Part shown: piece after piece, positions 7,528-16,763 of the stretch | How positions within the stretch are numbered: the first letter of the stretch is position 1 | Layout: every line of letters begins with the position of its first letter | NCBI GenBank assembly: GCA_040400085.1 | Contig: JBBAQX010000002.1 | Coordinates: forward strand, 96,758-160,757 | Origin: HNR sp040400085 | GTDB lineage: Bacteria; Actinomycetota; Actinomycetes; Actinomycetales; Microbacteriaceae | Length of the DNA: 64,000 nucleotides | Direction of reading: 5' to 3' | Position numbers and translations under genes: made by a program | Notes under the pieces: model-generated | Database searches by the model: none | The model's input: only the letters and a program-made list of their open reading frames with translations | What the model was told of the DNA's origin: nothing

Positions 7528-7550
7528 TCGTGAAGGTAACGCTCACGGTT

Positions 7551-9047
7551 ATGTCCGACGTCATTCACATCATTCCGAAGAACGAGACGCACGTCATACT
7601 GCGTGGGCCGCTGACCCCTCTTCTGGATCTCCAAGAACATCTGACCTTTGACGTGCCCGGCAGGGACTTCATCCCCTCCGTGAAGGCTGGGTTCTGGGAC
7701 GGCCGCATCCGCATCTTCTCCGCCTACGCTCCGGCCCTACTGAAGGGACTCGTGCGTGAGGCCGCTAGCTTCTTTCAGAAGCTGGGATACGCCGTCGAGA
7801 TCGACCCATCGCTCGCGCCCCAGGGACTCAAGTGGATCGGCCGTGAGGACGAGCTAATCAAGTGGGCGTCCTCCGTCACCTCGGACGAATTCGAGGATCG
7901 TGACTATCAGATGCAGGCATTTGCCAAGGCAGTGATACGCGACCGCTGCATCCTCCTCTCGTCGACATCATCGGGTAAGACCCTGATGATGTACCGGCTT
8001 GCCCGCTACTTCATGGAGGAGACTGGGAAACCCGCTCTCCTAATGACTACACGAACCAACCTTGTGACTCAGATGGCCGACGAGTTCAAGCAGTACTCGC
8101 CGACCCCGATCAGCATTCACACGATCATGGGTGGGTCGGAGAAACACAACTTCAAGGCCGACTTCGTAATCTCCACATGGCAGTCCGCCGCCAAGATGCC
8201 GCCGGGGTGGTTCGAGCGGTTCTCCGTCATTTGCGCGGACGAGGTTCACAACTGGGACTCGAAGAAGCTCACTCAGATCATCTCCAATGCCCGTACGGTT
8301 GCCTTCCGCTTTGGGTTCAGCGGAACCCTCAAGGATACAAAGAGCAGCGAGATGAGCCTCGTGGGAGCCTTTGGACATGTGATCCGGGTCTCGAAGACTA
8401 AGGATCGGATCGAGGCCGGCGATACTGCTAGGCTGCGGATCATCGGTGTCCAGTTGAGTTGGCCTGAGAAGAACCGTATGGAGGTCTACCGAGGCGGAGT
8501 CAATCGGGACGGCAAGGCCGCACCAATGAGGTACGTACAGGAGACCGAGTACATCATCAAGCACCTCGACCGTCAAGACGTCATCATCGACTACGTCTCT
8601 AAGCTGAAAGGCAATTCCCTCATCCTGTTCAATAGGAACGAGGCGTACGGACTGCCGTTCTTTGAGAAACTGAAAGAGAGGTTCGGTAAGCGGGCCATGC
8701 TGGTGTACGGGGAGACCAACGTCGAGCAACGCGAGATGGTGAGGTCGCGCATGGCTGCAGAGAATGACATCGTCGCGCTGGCGTCCCTAGGAACTTTCTC
8801 CGAGGGGTTCAGCGTGAACAACCTACACCACGTAGTGCTGGCGTATCCACTGAAGCAGAGGATCCGACTGATGCAGTCAATCGGACGCGTGCTGAGGAAG
8901 GGAAAGGCCGAAGGTGTCTTCCACGACTTTGCTGATGACCTGAGACACAAGGTACACGAGAACTATTCGTGGCGACACTTTCTGCACCGCCTCGAGATTT
9001 ACAGGGATGAGGAATTGGCGTATGAACTCATTACCATCGAGATCTAG
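7551..9047 (+). CDS. uvsW: UvsW-type DNA/RNA helicase
   Basis: Codes for 498 residues against 503 in T4 UvsW. The N-terminal domain carries the GFWDGRIRIF segment seen in UvsW (GNWDGRIRL). Walker A STSSGKT near 140, DEVH near 230, motif III GFSGTL, and C-terminal motifs through QSIGRVLRKGK. UvsW unwinds R-loops and D-loops and shifts T4 from origin-dependent to recombination-dependent replication. Upstream in-frame GTG (7530) is an alternative start. Confidence 0.93.
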   Translation: MSDVIHIIPKNETHVILRGPLTPLLDLQEHLTFDVPGRDFIPSVKAGFWDGRIRIFSAYAPALLKGLVREAASFFQKLGYAVEIDPSLAPQGLKWIGREDELIKWASSVTSDEFEDRDYQMQAFAKAVIRDRCILLSSTSSGKTLMMYRLARYFMEETGKPALLMTTRTNLVTQMADEFKQYSPTPISIHTIMGGSEKHNFKADFVISTWQSAAKMPPGWFERFSVICADEVHNWDSKKLTQIISNARTVAFRFGFSGTLKDTKSSEMSLVGAFGHVIRVSKTKDRIEAGDTARLRIIGVQLSWPEKNRMEVYRGGVNRDGKAAPMRYVQETEYIIKHLDRQDVIIDYVSKLKGNSLILFNRNEAYGLPFFEKLKERFGKRAMLVYGETNVEQREMVRSRMAAENDIVALASLGTFSEGFSVNNLHHVVLAYPLKQRIRLMQSIGRVLRKGKAEGVFHDFADDLRHKVHENYSWRHFLHRLEIYRDEELAYELITIEI

Positions 9048-9292
9048 GACGCAACTCTAGCATTATAGAAATCTTATTTTATCTTGATCTTAAAATCTTA
9101 ATAAGAATTCTATGAAAGGATAATCTACTCAATGGATATCTTATATTACCTTAAAAGAATTTCTTATCAGTATCTTATTAGAATGGATCTAATCGAATCC
9201 TTGCTGATCTTATTGATCGTCGTATGTAGTATCTTAATTATACCGGTCTAACGAATCGGGTGTCAAATTAAAAAATGGTAATGATGGAATGT
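9048..9292. repeat. AT-rich region with ATCTTA repeats, possible origin
   Basis: About 200 bases far richer in A+T than the flanks. ATCTTA occurs seven times and ATCTTG once, all in the same orientation, with variable spacing, together with several TTAGAAT/TAAGAAT words. No gene fits. Iterons plus AT-rich DNA between replication genes suggest a replication origin or a multi-site binding region. Confidence 0.5.
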
Positions 9293-9320
9293 TTGACATG
9301 AAGAGACGTTAGAGTAAAAC
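9293..9320 (+). promoter_or_regulatory. weak promoter upstream of gp55
   Basis: TTGACA, 16-base spacer, TAAAAC, followed by AGGAG before the gp55 start. The -10 is a poor match. Confidence 0.4.
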
Positions 9321-9336
9321 GTGAATAGGAGTCGTA

Positions 9337-9870
9337 ATGACCCAGGACAAGACGAACTACGTCGATAAGCAGGTGTTGTACACCGCTATCGTAAAGTACA
9401 AGACACTGCAGCAAGAATGCGCCGACCAGGGTAAGCCACCTCCGCGCATGCCGGATTCCATTGGGCAGATGATCATCACCATGTCGGAACGCATGGCCCT
9501 GAGGAAGAACTTCTCAGGCTATCCCTTCCTTGATGACATGGTGTCCGATGCCATCAGCGACTGCGTCTCAGCTATCGAGGTGTTCGATCCCGATAGGACG
9601 CAGAACCCATTTGGTTATCTTGCCATCACCATCTACTACGCCTTCATCCGCAGGATCCAGAAGGAAAAGAAGGGATTATACGCTAAGTACAAGATCGCGG
9701 AGAGCATGCTGCCCGATGTTGAGTACCAGATGATGGGAAGCGGGGAAGCGTCCCCTCTCAACGACATCCTCACCAACGAATACATGGTCGCCCTGGCTCA
9801 AAAGATGGAGACCCAGGTGCCTAAGCCTGAGATCAAGACAGTCTGGAAGAAGAAGGGTACTCGTAAATGA
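9337..9870 (+). CDS. 55: gp55-like late sigma factor
   Basis: Codes for 177 residues (T4 gp55 is 185). The central NPFGYLAITIYYAFIRRIQKE stretch corresponds to the sigma region 2 core of T4 gp55 (NPFAYF...AFLRRIKKEKK). In T4 it recognises TATAAATA late promoters with gp33 and the gp45 clamp; matching elements occur in this window (best at 46471). Overlaps the gp47 start by four bases. Confidence 0.92.
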   Translation: MTQDKTNYVDKQVLYTAIVKYKTLQQECADQGKPPPRMPDSIGQMIITMSERMALRKNFSGYPFLDDMVSDAISDCVSAIEVFDPDRTQNPFGYLAITIYYAFIRRIQKEKKGLYAKYKIAESMLPDVEYQMMGSGEASPLNDILTNEYMVALAQKMETQVPKPEIKTVWKKKGTRK

Positions 9871-10901
9871 AGGTTGCCGTCATCGCCGACACTCACTTTG
9901 GAGTCAGGGGAGACGACCCGTACCTGCGTAGCAATCAGATCGCGTTCATGGAGGGCACCTTTCTTCCGTGGTTACGGGAGACAGGCATCAAGAGAGTCAT
10001 CCACTTAGGCGACCTGTTCGACCGACGCAAGTACGTCAACTATGTGACGGCCAAGGCGTGTTGGGACTCGCTGGTGCACCCGTTGATCCAGATGGGTGTG
10101 GATACCGATTACATTGTGGGAAATCATGACTGCTACTATCGAGACACCAACGAGCTCAACTCTATCAACACCCTCTACGGCGAGCACGTCAGGGTCATTG
10201 CGTCGCCGACAGTCATCGACCTGGGTGGCAGGAACACCGCGTTGGTCCCATGGATCTGCGAGGGAACTCAGGAAGCTTCGGACGCTATACTCGCCGCCCG
10301 CCCCGAAATCGTCATGGGCCACCTGGCGCTAACAGGGTTTAAGATGGACGGCGGTCAGGTGTGCAGTGGCGGTACGGATCCCAGCACGATGGCTTCATCT
10401 TCTCTGGTGCTCAGCGGTCACTTCCACACTCGCTCGCGTCAGGGAAACATACACTACATTGGAGCCACCGAGCAGTACACCTGGGCCGACTACGGTGAGG
10501 ACAGGGGATTTGTCATCATCAACACCGACACCCTGGATGTCGAGTACGTCAACAATCCGCTCGCTGCATTCACCAAGATAGTGTACGATGACACCGAGGG
10601 TGAGGAGGAGGTCATGAGTAAGATCATCTCGCACCGGGTGAAGGGACAGTACGTCAAGCTGATGGTGAGATCGAAGAACGACCCCTTTCTGCTTGAGAGA
10701 GTTATTGACAAAGTGGAAGCCTCGGGTGTAGTTGATCTACAGGTGATCGACGGTACCGGTAATGATACTGAGTTCGATCCCTCCTCGGTGCATATCGTCG
10801 ACGAGACGGACACACTGAAGGTCCTAACCGAAATGGTTGTCGACGAACAGTCCAAGGACATCATCAAGGAGCTGTACGTCAAAGCCCAAATGAGGCTCTA
10901 A
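9867..10901 (+). CDS. 47: gp47 recombination nuclease (Mre11/SbcD type)
   Basis: Codes for 344 residues (T4 gp47 is 339). Calcineurin-like phosphoesterase motifs: IADTHFG, HLGDLFDRR, GNHDCYY, GHLAL and SGHFHTRS. Works with gp46 to resect double-strand breaks for recombination-dependent replication. Adjacent to UvsY and gp46, which is a T4-like association. Confidence 0.95.
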   Translation: MKVAVIADTHFGVRGDDPYLRSNQIAFMEGTFLPWLRETGIKRVIHLGDLFDRRKYVNYVTAKACWDSLVHPLIQMGVDTDYIVGNHDCYYRDTNELNSINTLYGEHVRVIASPTVIDLGGRNTALVPWICEGTQEASDAILAARPEIVMGHLALTGFKMDGGQVCSGGTDPSTMASSSLVLSGHFHTRSRQGNIHYIGATEQYTWADYGEDRGFVIINTDTLDVEYVNNPLAAFTKIVYDDTEGEEEVMSKIISHRVKGQYVKLMVRSKNDPFLLERVIDKVEASGVVDLQVIDGTGNDTEFDPSSVHIVDETDTLKVLTEMVVDEQSKDIIKELYVKAQMRL

Positions 10902-11338
10902 TGCGTCTAGATGAAATTCACTCGATGTGGGCCGAGGACTCGGTCGTGGACGATGTGGATCTGGACCGTGAGTCGGGTAAGACGCCTAAGCTGCACTCTA
11001 AGTACCTTAGGATCCTCAGTGAGGAGCGCATGATCCTCCACACCCTCAATGAGGAGATGAATGAACTCAAGGCAGCAAAGACCGATCGTCTCCTGGGCGT
11101 AATGTCCAAGGAGGAACTCGATCGTCGCGGTTGGGAACCCGAACGTCGTCGTATCATGAAGCCGGATGTGAATGATCATCTGATGTCGGATCCCGATGTG
11201 GTGAAGCTGCGCCTACGCGTGGCACTACAGAAGGAAAAGTGCGACAGCCTTGACTCCATCCTGCGCATGATTATGAATAGAAACTACGTCATGAAGAGCA
11301 TGATTGATTGGCGTAAATTCGTAGCAGGTGTTGGTTGA
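10901..11338 (+). CDS. uvsY: UvsY-like recombination mediator
   Basis: Codes for 145 residues (T4 UvsY is 137). The opening MRLDEIHSMW resembles MRLEDLQ of UvsY, then LHSKYLRILSEE parallels its YSKWLNKHSS, and the end YVMKSMIDWRKFVAGVG parallels IKHIQDMRAFEAGK. UvsY helps load UvsX on gp32-coated single strands. Placed between gp47 and gp46 with 1-base and 4-base overlaps. The call rests on motif alignment by eye. Confidence 0.8.
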   Translation: MRLDEIHSMWAEDSVVDDVDLDRESGKTPKLHSKYLRILSEERMILHTLNEEMNELKAAKTDRLLGVMSKEELDRRGWEPERRRIMKPDVNDHLMSDPDVVKLRLRVALQKEKCDSLDSILRMIMNRNYVMKSMIDWRKFVAGVG

Positions 11339-13044
11339 TCCGTCTAGGAACTATTCGCTGGAAGAACCTTCTCTCGACGGGCAACGTCTTCACTGAGGTT
11401 GACCTTGGCGCCCCGGGAACCACTCTGATCGTCGGACCCAACGGTGGCGGTAAGTCAACCCTGACGGATGCAATGTCGTTTGTTCTGTACGGCAAGCCCT
11501 TCCGCCAGATAAGCAAGAACCAGCTTGTGAACTCCATCAACCGCAAGGACATGCTCGTCGAGTGCGAGTTCCAGACCGGCGGCCGCACGTACCTCATTAG
11601 GCGCGGCATGAAGCCCACCGTGTTCGAGATCCATGTCGACGGCGAGATGATGAACATGGAGGGCAAGGTAGCCGATCAACAGGAGTACCTAGAGAAGCAT
11701 ATCCTGCGTATCAACTACAAGGCCTTCATGCAGGTTGTGGTTCTGGGTTCCGCGTCGTACGTGCCGTTCATGAAACTTCCGGCGCAGCACAGGCGTGACG
11801 TACTCGAGGATCTGCTCGACATGCGGGTACTCGGCGTGATGATGGACTTGCTCAAGCCGATGGTGCAGGAAGTCACGACTCTGATGAAGGACGCCGATCA
11901 TCGCCGCGACCTGGTGCTTGAGCGTATCAGCATGCGTCAGAAGTTCAATGCTGCCGTTCTTCAGGACGTCGCTCAACGACGCAAGGGGCACGAGGACCGT
12001 ATCGCCGAGCTCAAGGAAATCAAGACCGAGCTGATGAAAGAAGGTAAGACGCTCTCTAAGACGCATGAGCGTATCGCGCGTGACATGGATAAGAATTCCT
12101 ATGAGGGCGAGATCTCCACTCTCAAGGAGTCAATGACACTCAATGCAAATGAGCTGACCAGCATCCGCTCGCGTCTTAAGTTCTTTGGCGGTATGGCCAA
12201 GTGCCCGCACTGCGATCAGAACATGGACGAGAAGCATAAGAAGAAGGCCGAGAAGGAACTCAAGGAACGCGAGACCGAACTCGCCGACGTCATGAGCCAA
12301 CAGATTGTCCAGATGTCCGAGTACAAGGAGAAGGCCTCACTGTACGCTGCGACCAATAAGAACCTTGCCGACATTAGGTCCAGCATCTCCAATCTCAAGA
12401 CAAAGGTCGAGAACATCGACCGCAACATCGCCTATGAGAACTCAAAGATGACCGAGATCTCCGAGACGGTACCGACGCTCGACCTTCCGGACATTCCCGC
12501 TCTTGAGGCAGATCTCGCGGCGGTGGATGAAGAACGCACGGCACTGTACAATCGCCGCACGACTCTTGCTGCGATCCACACCACGCTGCAGGACGGCGGC
12601 GCGAAAGCCCGCATCATTGGCACCTACATCCCCATGATTAACGAACTCATCAACGGCTTTCTGAAGGATCTAGACTTCTTTGTCGAGTTCAATCTTGACT
12701 CGGAGTTCAACGAGAGCATCAAGTCCCGTTTCCGCGACGAGTTCACCTACAGCTCCTTCTCGGAAGGCGAGAAGATGCGCATTGACCTAGCGATACTGTT
12801 CACCTGGCGCGCCGTGGCCCGAGCAAAGAACTCCGCATCCACCAACGTGGTCATCATGGACGAGATCTTCGACAGCTCGCTGGACCCGGCTGGTGCCGAG
12901 GAACTCATGCGGCTGCTCAATCGCATCACCGGTGACTCGAGCGTCTTCATCATCAGCCACCGCACCGACCAGATGGCTGATAAGTTCGAGCGAGTCATCA
13001 AGTTCTCTAAGGATGGCAACTTCAGTGTGAGGGTTGAGGTATGA
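11335..13044 (+). CDS. 46: gp46 recombination ATPase (Rad50/SbcC type)
   Basis: Codes for 569 residues (T4 gp46 is 560). Walker A GPNGGGKST near 38-46, zinc-hook CPHC in the coiled-coil region near 287, signature SFSEGEKMR, Walker B VVIMDEIFDSSLD, and H-loop ISHRTDQM. Partner of gp47. A TTG start overlaps the UvsY stop (TTGA); no ATG or GTG is available before the conserved N-terminus. Confidence 0.95.
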   Translation: MIRLGTIRWKNLLSTGNVFTEVDLGAPGTTLIVGPNGGGKSTLTDAMSFVLYGKPFRQISKNQLVNSINRKDMLVECEFQTGGRTYLIRRGMKPTVFEIHVDGEMMNMEGKVADQQEYLEKHILRINYKAFMQVVVLGSASYVPFMKLPAQHRRDVLEDLLDMRVLGVMMDLLKPMVQEVTTLMKDADHRRDLVLERISMRQKFNAAVLQDVAQRRKGHEDRIAELKEIKTELMKEGKTLSKTHERIARDMDKNSYEGEISTLKESMTLNANELTSIRSRLKFFGGMAKCPHCDQNMDEKHKKKAEKELKERETELADVMSQQIVQMSEYKEKASLYAATNKNLADIRSSISNLKTKVENIDRNIAYENSKMTEISETVPTLDLPDIPALEADLAAVDEERTALYNRRTTLAAIHTTLQDGGAKARIIGTYIPMINELINGFLKDLDFFVEFNLDSEFNESIKSRFRDEFTYSSFSEGEKMRIDLAILFTWRAVARAKNSASTNVVIMDEIFDSSLDPAGAEELMRLLNRITGDSSVFIISHRTDQMADKFERVIKFSKDGNFSVRVEV

Positions 13045-13682
13045 ACAACATGCACATCACTCGAAATGAGAATGTGGAGTCGAATGATTACTATCCGACG
13101 CCTCAGCACGCCACGTTTGCATTGATAGAGAAGGAACGCGTCCACATCGATAAGCACCTCGCCCGGATAGGTGCGGGATGTATTTGGGAACCTGCGGCAG
13201 GGCGCGGCTGGATGTCCATGGAGTTCATGCGTCTGGGATACGGCGTCGTCTCTAGCGACATTTTAGTACCAAGAAACCCAATGATCCCAATAACGTATCA
13301 CGACTTCATCAATGACCAGCCGATCACCAAATCCGACGTCATTATATCCAATCCTCCGTACGCACGCGATATGGCACAGAAGTTTACCGAGAAGGCCATC
13401 TCCCTTTCACCGTACGTTGCAATGCTGTGTCGTGCTACCTGGGTTGAGTCTCAGACGAGGTATAAATTCTTCAGTAAGAACCCACCGTCTCGCATACTGT
13501 TCTTCTCGCGCCGTTTCTCCTGCACCGAGTCGTATTTTGGAACGGGAAAGGAAAACGGTGGAATGGTGCCTTACGCGTGGTTTGTGTGGGACAGGTTTCG
13601 TCCGGGCGCGTCCAGAGTAGATTGGATAGACCCTGATGCCTATGATCGTTGGAAGGAAGATACCATTGCCAAAAGTCGTTGA
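13041..13682 (+). CDS. N6-adenine-type DNA methyltransferase
   Basis: Codes for 213 residues. Opens with DYYPTPQHA, followed by the SAM-binding WEPAAGRGWMS and catalytic NPPY (ISNPPYARDM), the usual order for small amino-methyltransferases. No target-recognition domain is obvious and no restriction gene is adjacent, so it is probably an orphan methylase for self-protection or regulation. ATGA overlap with gp46. Confidence 0.8.
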   Translation: MNNMHITRNENVESNDYYPTPQHATFALIEKERVHIDKHLARIGAGCIWEPAAGRGWMSMEFMRLGYGVVSSDILVPRNPMIPITYHDFINDQPITKSDVIISNPPYARDMAQKFTEKAISLSPYVAMLCRATWVESQTRYKFFSKNPPSRILFFSRRFSCTESYFGTGKENGGMVPYAWFVWDRFRPGASRVDWIDPDAYDRWKEDTIAKSR

Positions 13683-13914
13683 CGGTTCGATCGTATGTCG
13701 TATAAGTTATGCACCGGATCACACAGGTAAGAAGTTCTACTGCGATCACTGCGGTGGATTGTTCGATGATCGGGAGTACCTACCGTGCGATTCTGTTGCC
13801 GTGCTTGAAAACTCTAAAGACGCCTATCAGGGTGAGCTGTTCGATTCATTCGAGATCGCCGGTGTCGTCTCTCTACAATCAACCAATAAAGTTGTCACAA
13901 AGAAGAAAAAATAA
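13636..13914 (+). CDS. small CxxC zinc-ribbon-like protein
   Basis: Up to 92 residues. FYCDHCGGLF suggests half of a zinc site. It starts inside the methylase gene; the TTG at 13666, preceded by GGAAGGAAG, is an alternative with a better ribosome site. Lysine-rich tail. Confidence 0.55.
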   Translation: MPMIVGRKIPLPKVVDGSIVCRISYAPDHTGKKFYCDHCGGLFDDREYLPCDSVAVLENSKDAYQGELFDSFEIAGVVSLQSTNKVVTKKKK

Positions 13915-13916
13915 TC

Positions 13917-14582
13917 ATGAAGATTGCCATTATGTCTGATCTCCACGTGGAGTTCGATGGTGTAGTAGGTTACGGTTGGCACCGGCCTGAGGCCGCCGTT
14001 CATATCAATGCCGGTGACCTTCATCCCGATCCTGGAAGACGGGCTGCGGCTTCAAATAGCTTTGACATCAATGTGATGGGAAATCACGACTACTACGGTG
14101 GCTCGTTCCCTGAGGTTGACGCAGACTTCGGCATCTTCGAGAAGGACGGCGTTAAGTTTGCGTGGGCCACACTCTGGACTAAGATCGAGACGGATGACCA
14201 ATGGTACTTCTACAACCGAGGACTGGTCGACAGTCATTACATCAAAGGCCTGACCCAAGAACGATACAACGCTAAGTTCAAGCATGACCTTGTGTTCCTC
14301 AGGGAATCTGAGGCCGACGTCATCGTCACGCATCATTCTCCTTTCATTGAGTCATGCCATCCCAAGTGGCGGGAGTCTGTTCTCAACTTTGCGTTTCACT
14401 CGGACTTAAGTCACTACGTAGGCACAGAATTCAAGAAGATCCCGAAGCTTTGGATACACGGTCACACTCACGATCCGAGCGATTACGTTCTTCCCTACGG
14501 TACTCGAGTCATCTGTCACCCGCGCGGTTATCCCGGCGAAGTTAATCACAAGGGATACAAGCCAAAGGTGATTGATCTGTGA
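13917..14582 (+). CDS. calcineurin-like metallophosphoesterase
   Basis: Codes for 221 residues with MSDLHVEF, NAGDL, MGNHDYYGG, VTHHSPF and IHGHTHD, the full metal-ligand set of the family. It is distinct from gp47, lacking the long capping domain. Substrate unknown; RNA, nucleotide or phosphoprotein are all possible. Confidence 0.88.
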   Translation: MKIAIMSDLHVEFDGVVGYGWHRPEAAVHINAGDLHPDPGRRAAASNSFDINVMGNHDYYGGSFPEVDADFGIFEKDGVKFAWATLWTKIETDDQWYFYNRGLVDSHYIKGLTQERYNAKFKHDLVFLRESEADVIVTHHSPFIESCHPKWRESVLNFAFHSDLSHYVGTEFKKIPKLWIHGHTHDPSDYVLPYGTRVICHPRGYPGEVNHKGYKPKVIDL

Positions 14583-15025
14583 TTCGGATCGGAATGATCG
14601 CATCGACATTCGACCTGCTCCATGCAGGTCACGTTCACTTCATTAGGACGGCCGCAGCAAATTGTGATCGTCTGATGTGCGCCCTGCAGACCGATGTTAC
14701 CGATAGGGAAGAAAAGCAGCGTCCTGTTCAGACGGTGTACGAACGGTATACGCAGTTGGCCGCAGTGAAGGGGGTTGATGTTATCATTCCTTATCAATCC
14801 GAGAATGATTTATACAACCTGCTGGTGACTACACCACACCACATCCGCTTCCTCGGTGAGGATTACATCGGTAAGAACGTCACTGGTATCGACATCTACG
14901 CAATGTACTACGAAGGACTGCCCGAGAACCGATCCTCCATTCAGTATCCGTGTATAGTATACCTTCCTCGTCTACACAACTACAGCAGCACGTCACTAAG
15001 GAATAGAGTTTATGCAGCACGATGA
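14579..15025 (+). CDS. HxGH nucleotidyltransferase (cytidylyltransferase-like)
   Basis: Codes for 148 residues from a GTG overlapping the previous stop. STFDLLHAGHVHFIRTA is the signature of glycerol-3-phosphate cytidylyltransferase and HldE/RfaE2-type enzymes, and YSSTSLRNR is the second signature. The family joins a nucleotide to a sugar- or alcohol-phosphate. In this genome it could activate a heptose- or glycerol-phosphate; specificity cannot be read from sequence. Confidence 0.85.
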   Translation: MIRIGMIASTFDLLHAGHVHFIRTAAANCDRLMCALQTDVTDREEKQRPVQTVYERYTQLAAVKGVDVIIPYQSENDLYNLLVTTPHHIRFLGEDYIGKNVTGIDIYAMYYEGLPENRSSIQYPCIVYLPRLHNYSSTSLRNRVYAAR

Positions 15026-15560
15026 AATCCACGTAATGTTGGATCTTGAGACTTTGGCAACGGTACCGTGGTCATGTATCCTATCAGTCGGTGCCGTTGC
15101 GTTCACGCCAGGAGGCGTCGTGGTAAGCGAGTTCTATAAGAACGTGGAACCGTCCAGTTGCGTCGCCATCGGGCTCGTGGTCAATCCAGACACGGCGAAG
15201 TGGTGGGCGCATCCCGACCGAGCGGAAGCTCGTCGAGCGTTCAGCACCGATAAGCAGCCGATCACCGAAGTCATTGAGGCGTTCAACGTCTGGTTCCGCA
15301 GCCTCGGCACCGACGTGAAAGTCTGGGCGCACGGCGCGACTTTCGACATTCCGATCTGGGATACGGCATGCTCGTTCGCTAAGATGAGCACCCCGTGGTC
15401 CTTCCGCAACGTGCGAGACACCAGAACGGTGTTCGATCTCGTGAACGTCGAGTTCTCCGCACTGAAGAAGGAGGGCGCCTATCACAACGCGCTGGACGAC
15501 GCGCGCAACCAGGTGAAGGCACTGCAGGATGCATTCAAGACCCTGAAGGTGTTCGAATGA
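15012..15560 (+). CDS. DnaQ/DexA-like 3'-5' exonuclease
   Basis: Codes for 182 residues of the DEDD exonuclease fold: MLDLETLAT, then AHGATFDIPIWD, and HNALDDARNQ. Most like the phage DexA/Rv2179c-type group. T4 DexA degrades single-stranded DNA and affects RNA processing. Overlaps the previous gene by 14 bases. Confidence 0.85.
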   Translation: MQHDEIHVMLDLETLATVPWSCILSVGAVAFTPGGVVVSEFYKNVEPSSCVAIGLVVNPDTAKWWAHPDRAEARRAFSTDKQPITEVIEAFNVWFRSLGTDVKVWAHGATFDIPIWDTACSFAKMSTPWSFRNVRDTRTVFDLVNVEFSALKKEGAYHNALDDARNQVKALQDAFKTLKVFE

Positions 15561-16087
15561 TTCGCTCCTTAGTACGTTACGATCACGCGGCCATTGTTTT
15601 GGTTGCCGCAAAGTTTGATTTCAAGGATCCTCCCATGGATCCCGTTGAACTGGCTCGTGATCTGGTTGAGACTATGAACGCCCACGGAGCCCTGGGCTTG
15701 GCCGCACCTCAGCTGGGTCTCTCCTATCGCGTCATAGCCATCCCAGCCCAGCCGAACATTGTCATGTTCAATCCCATCATTGTCGATCTCTCAGAAGAGA
15801 CAATGAACCTAGAGGAGGGTTGCCTCACCTATCCAGGCCTGGTATTGAAGATGGTACGCAGTCGGGCAATCAAGGTTCGCTATTCGCAACCGAACGGCAA
15901 CGTGGTGACCGAGCGTTATGTCGACCATGCAGCTCGTGCAATACAGCATGAAGTCGATCACCTTGACGGTAAGACACTTATCACTGCACGTGAAGGTGTC
16001 GAGAGATACATGGCCCAGAAGAAATGGGCAAAGATCGTAAGCAGGACCGGCGGCGCACCGGCATCCGTAATGGAGAAAGCATCATGA
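15557..16087 (+). CDS. def: peptide deformylase
   Basis: Codes for 176 residues with all three deformylase motifs: GLAAPQLGL, EGCLTYPG and QHEVDHLDG. The enzyme removes the formyl group from N-terminal Met of new proteins. Phage copies are known in marine T4-like phages. Its ATG overlaps the exonuclease stop; a longer upstream frame is only a shadow of that gene. Confidence 0.93.
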   Translation: MIRSLVRYDHAAIVLVAAKFDFKDPPMDPVELARDLVETMNAHGALGLAAPQLGLSYRVIAIPAQPNIVMFNPIIVDLSEETMNLEEGCLTYPGLVLKMVRSRAIKVRYSQPNGNVVTERYVDHAARAIQHEVDHLDGKTLITAREGVERYMAQKKWAKIVSRTGGAPASVMEKAS

Positions 16088-16524
16088 GCAGAGACTGGAT
16101 TAACGACATCAATGAAATGCACGGGCACTACGGATTTCACGAGCGCGTGAATGCACTGCCTCCCGATAAGCTGAAGGAGATGATTGGTTTCAGGTACAGG
16201 TTCCTCAAGGAGGAACTCAATGAAATGCTATCCGCCATTGAGGAGAATGACGCCGAGGGTGTCGTGGATGCTCTCATCGACCTCTGTGTCGTCGCAATCG
16301 GTACGCTGGATCTCTACGGTGTGGATTCCAGTCTGGCGTGGGACGAGGTTCACCTTGCCAACATGTCGAAGGAACCCGGTGTCAAGGCAAGCCGTCCTAA
16401 TCCCCTGGGTCTGCCCGATCTGATTAAGCCGGAAGGCTGGCGCGCCCCGAGTCACCACACCAATCACGGTCTGCTCGACAAGGCGCTCCCGGCGGTGCAG
16501 TACACCGAGGTAAAGGTCGAGTAA
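16084..16524 (+). CDS. MazG-like nucleotide pyrophosphohydrolase
   Basis: Codes for 146 residues, helical, with FLKEELNEML and VVDALIDLCVV, the ExxE...D pattern of all-alpha NTP pyrophosphatases. In an hmC phage such an enzyme could remove dCTP, like T4 gp56, but that is inference. Coupled to deformylase (ATG four bases before its stop). Confidence 0.7.
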   Translation: MSRDWINDINEMHGHYGFHERVNALPPDKLKEMIGFRYRFLKEELNEMLSAIEENDAEGVVDALIDLCVVAIGTLDLYGVDSSLAWDEVHLANMSKEPGVKASRPNPLGLPDLIKPEGWRAPSHHTNHGLLDKALPAVQYTEVKVE

Positions 16525-16763
16525 TGACCGAAGTCGATTGTTCTAAGAAGTGCTCCGTCATTCTTCTTAACGAGATCAAGCCCCGCGCGGATAAATTAGG
16601 TATGTCCATAAGCGAGTTCTTGCCATCCACTCTGAGCGGTCCGCTCGCACGAGCTGAGTACGAAGGGTTGATCACGAGGAGGGAACTTAGGGCTTACCTC
16701 GATCAAAGGGTGGCACAGATCAATGATCAACGTTCTAGACAACACTCTGACAGTTCCCACTAG
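16524..16763 (+). CDS. hypothetical protein, 79 residues
   Basis: TAATG overlap with the MazG-like gene. Helical, with a repeat-like ITRRELRAYLDQRV segment. No family recognised. Confidence 0.55.
   Translation: MTEVDCSKKCSVILLNEIKPRADKLGMSISEFLPSTLSGPLARAEYEGLITRRELRAYLDQRVAQINDQRSRQHSDSSH

Noticed and set aside
9048..9292. CRISPR array
   Set aside because: Repeats are only six bases with irregular spacing; no spacer pattern and no cas gene.
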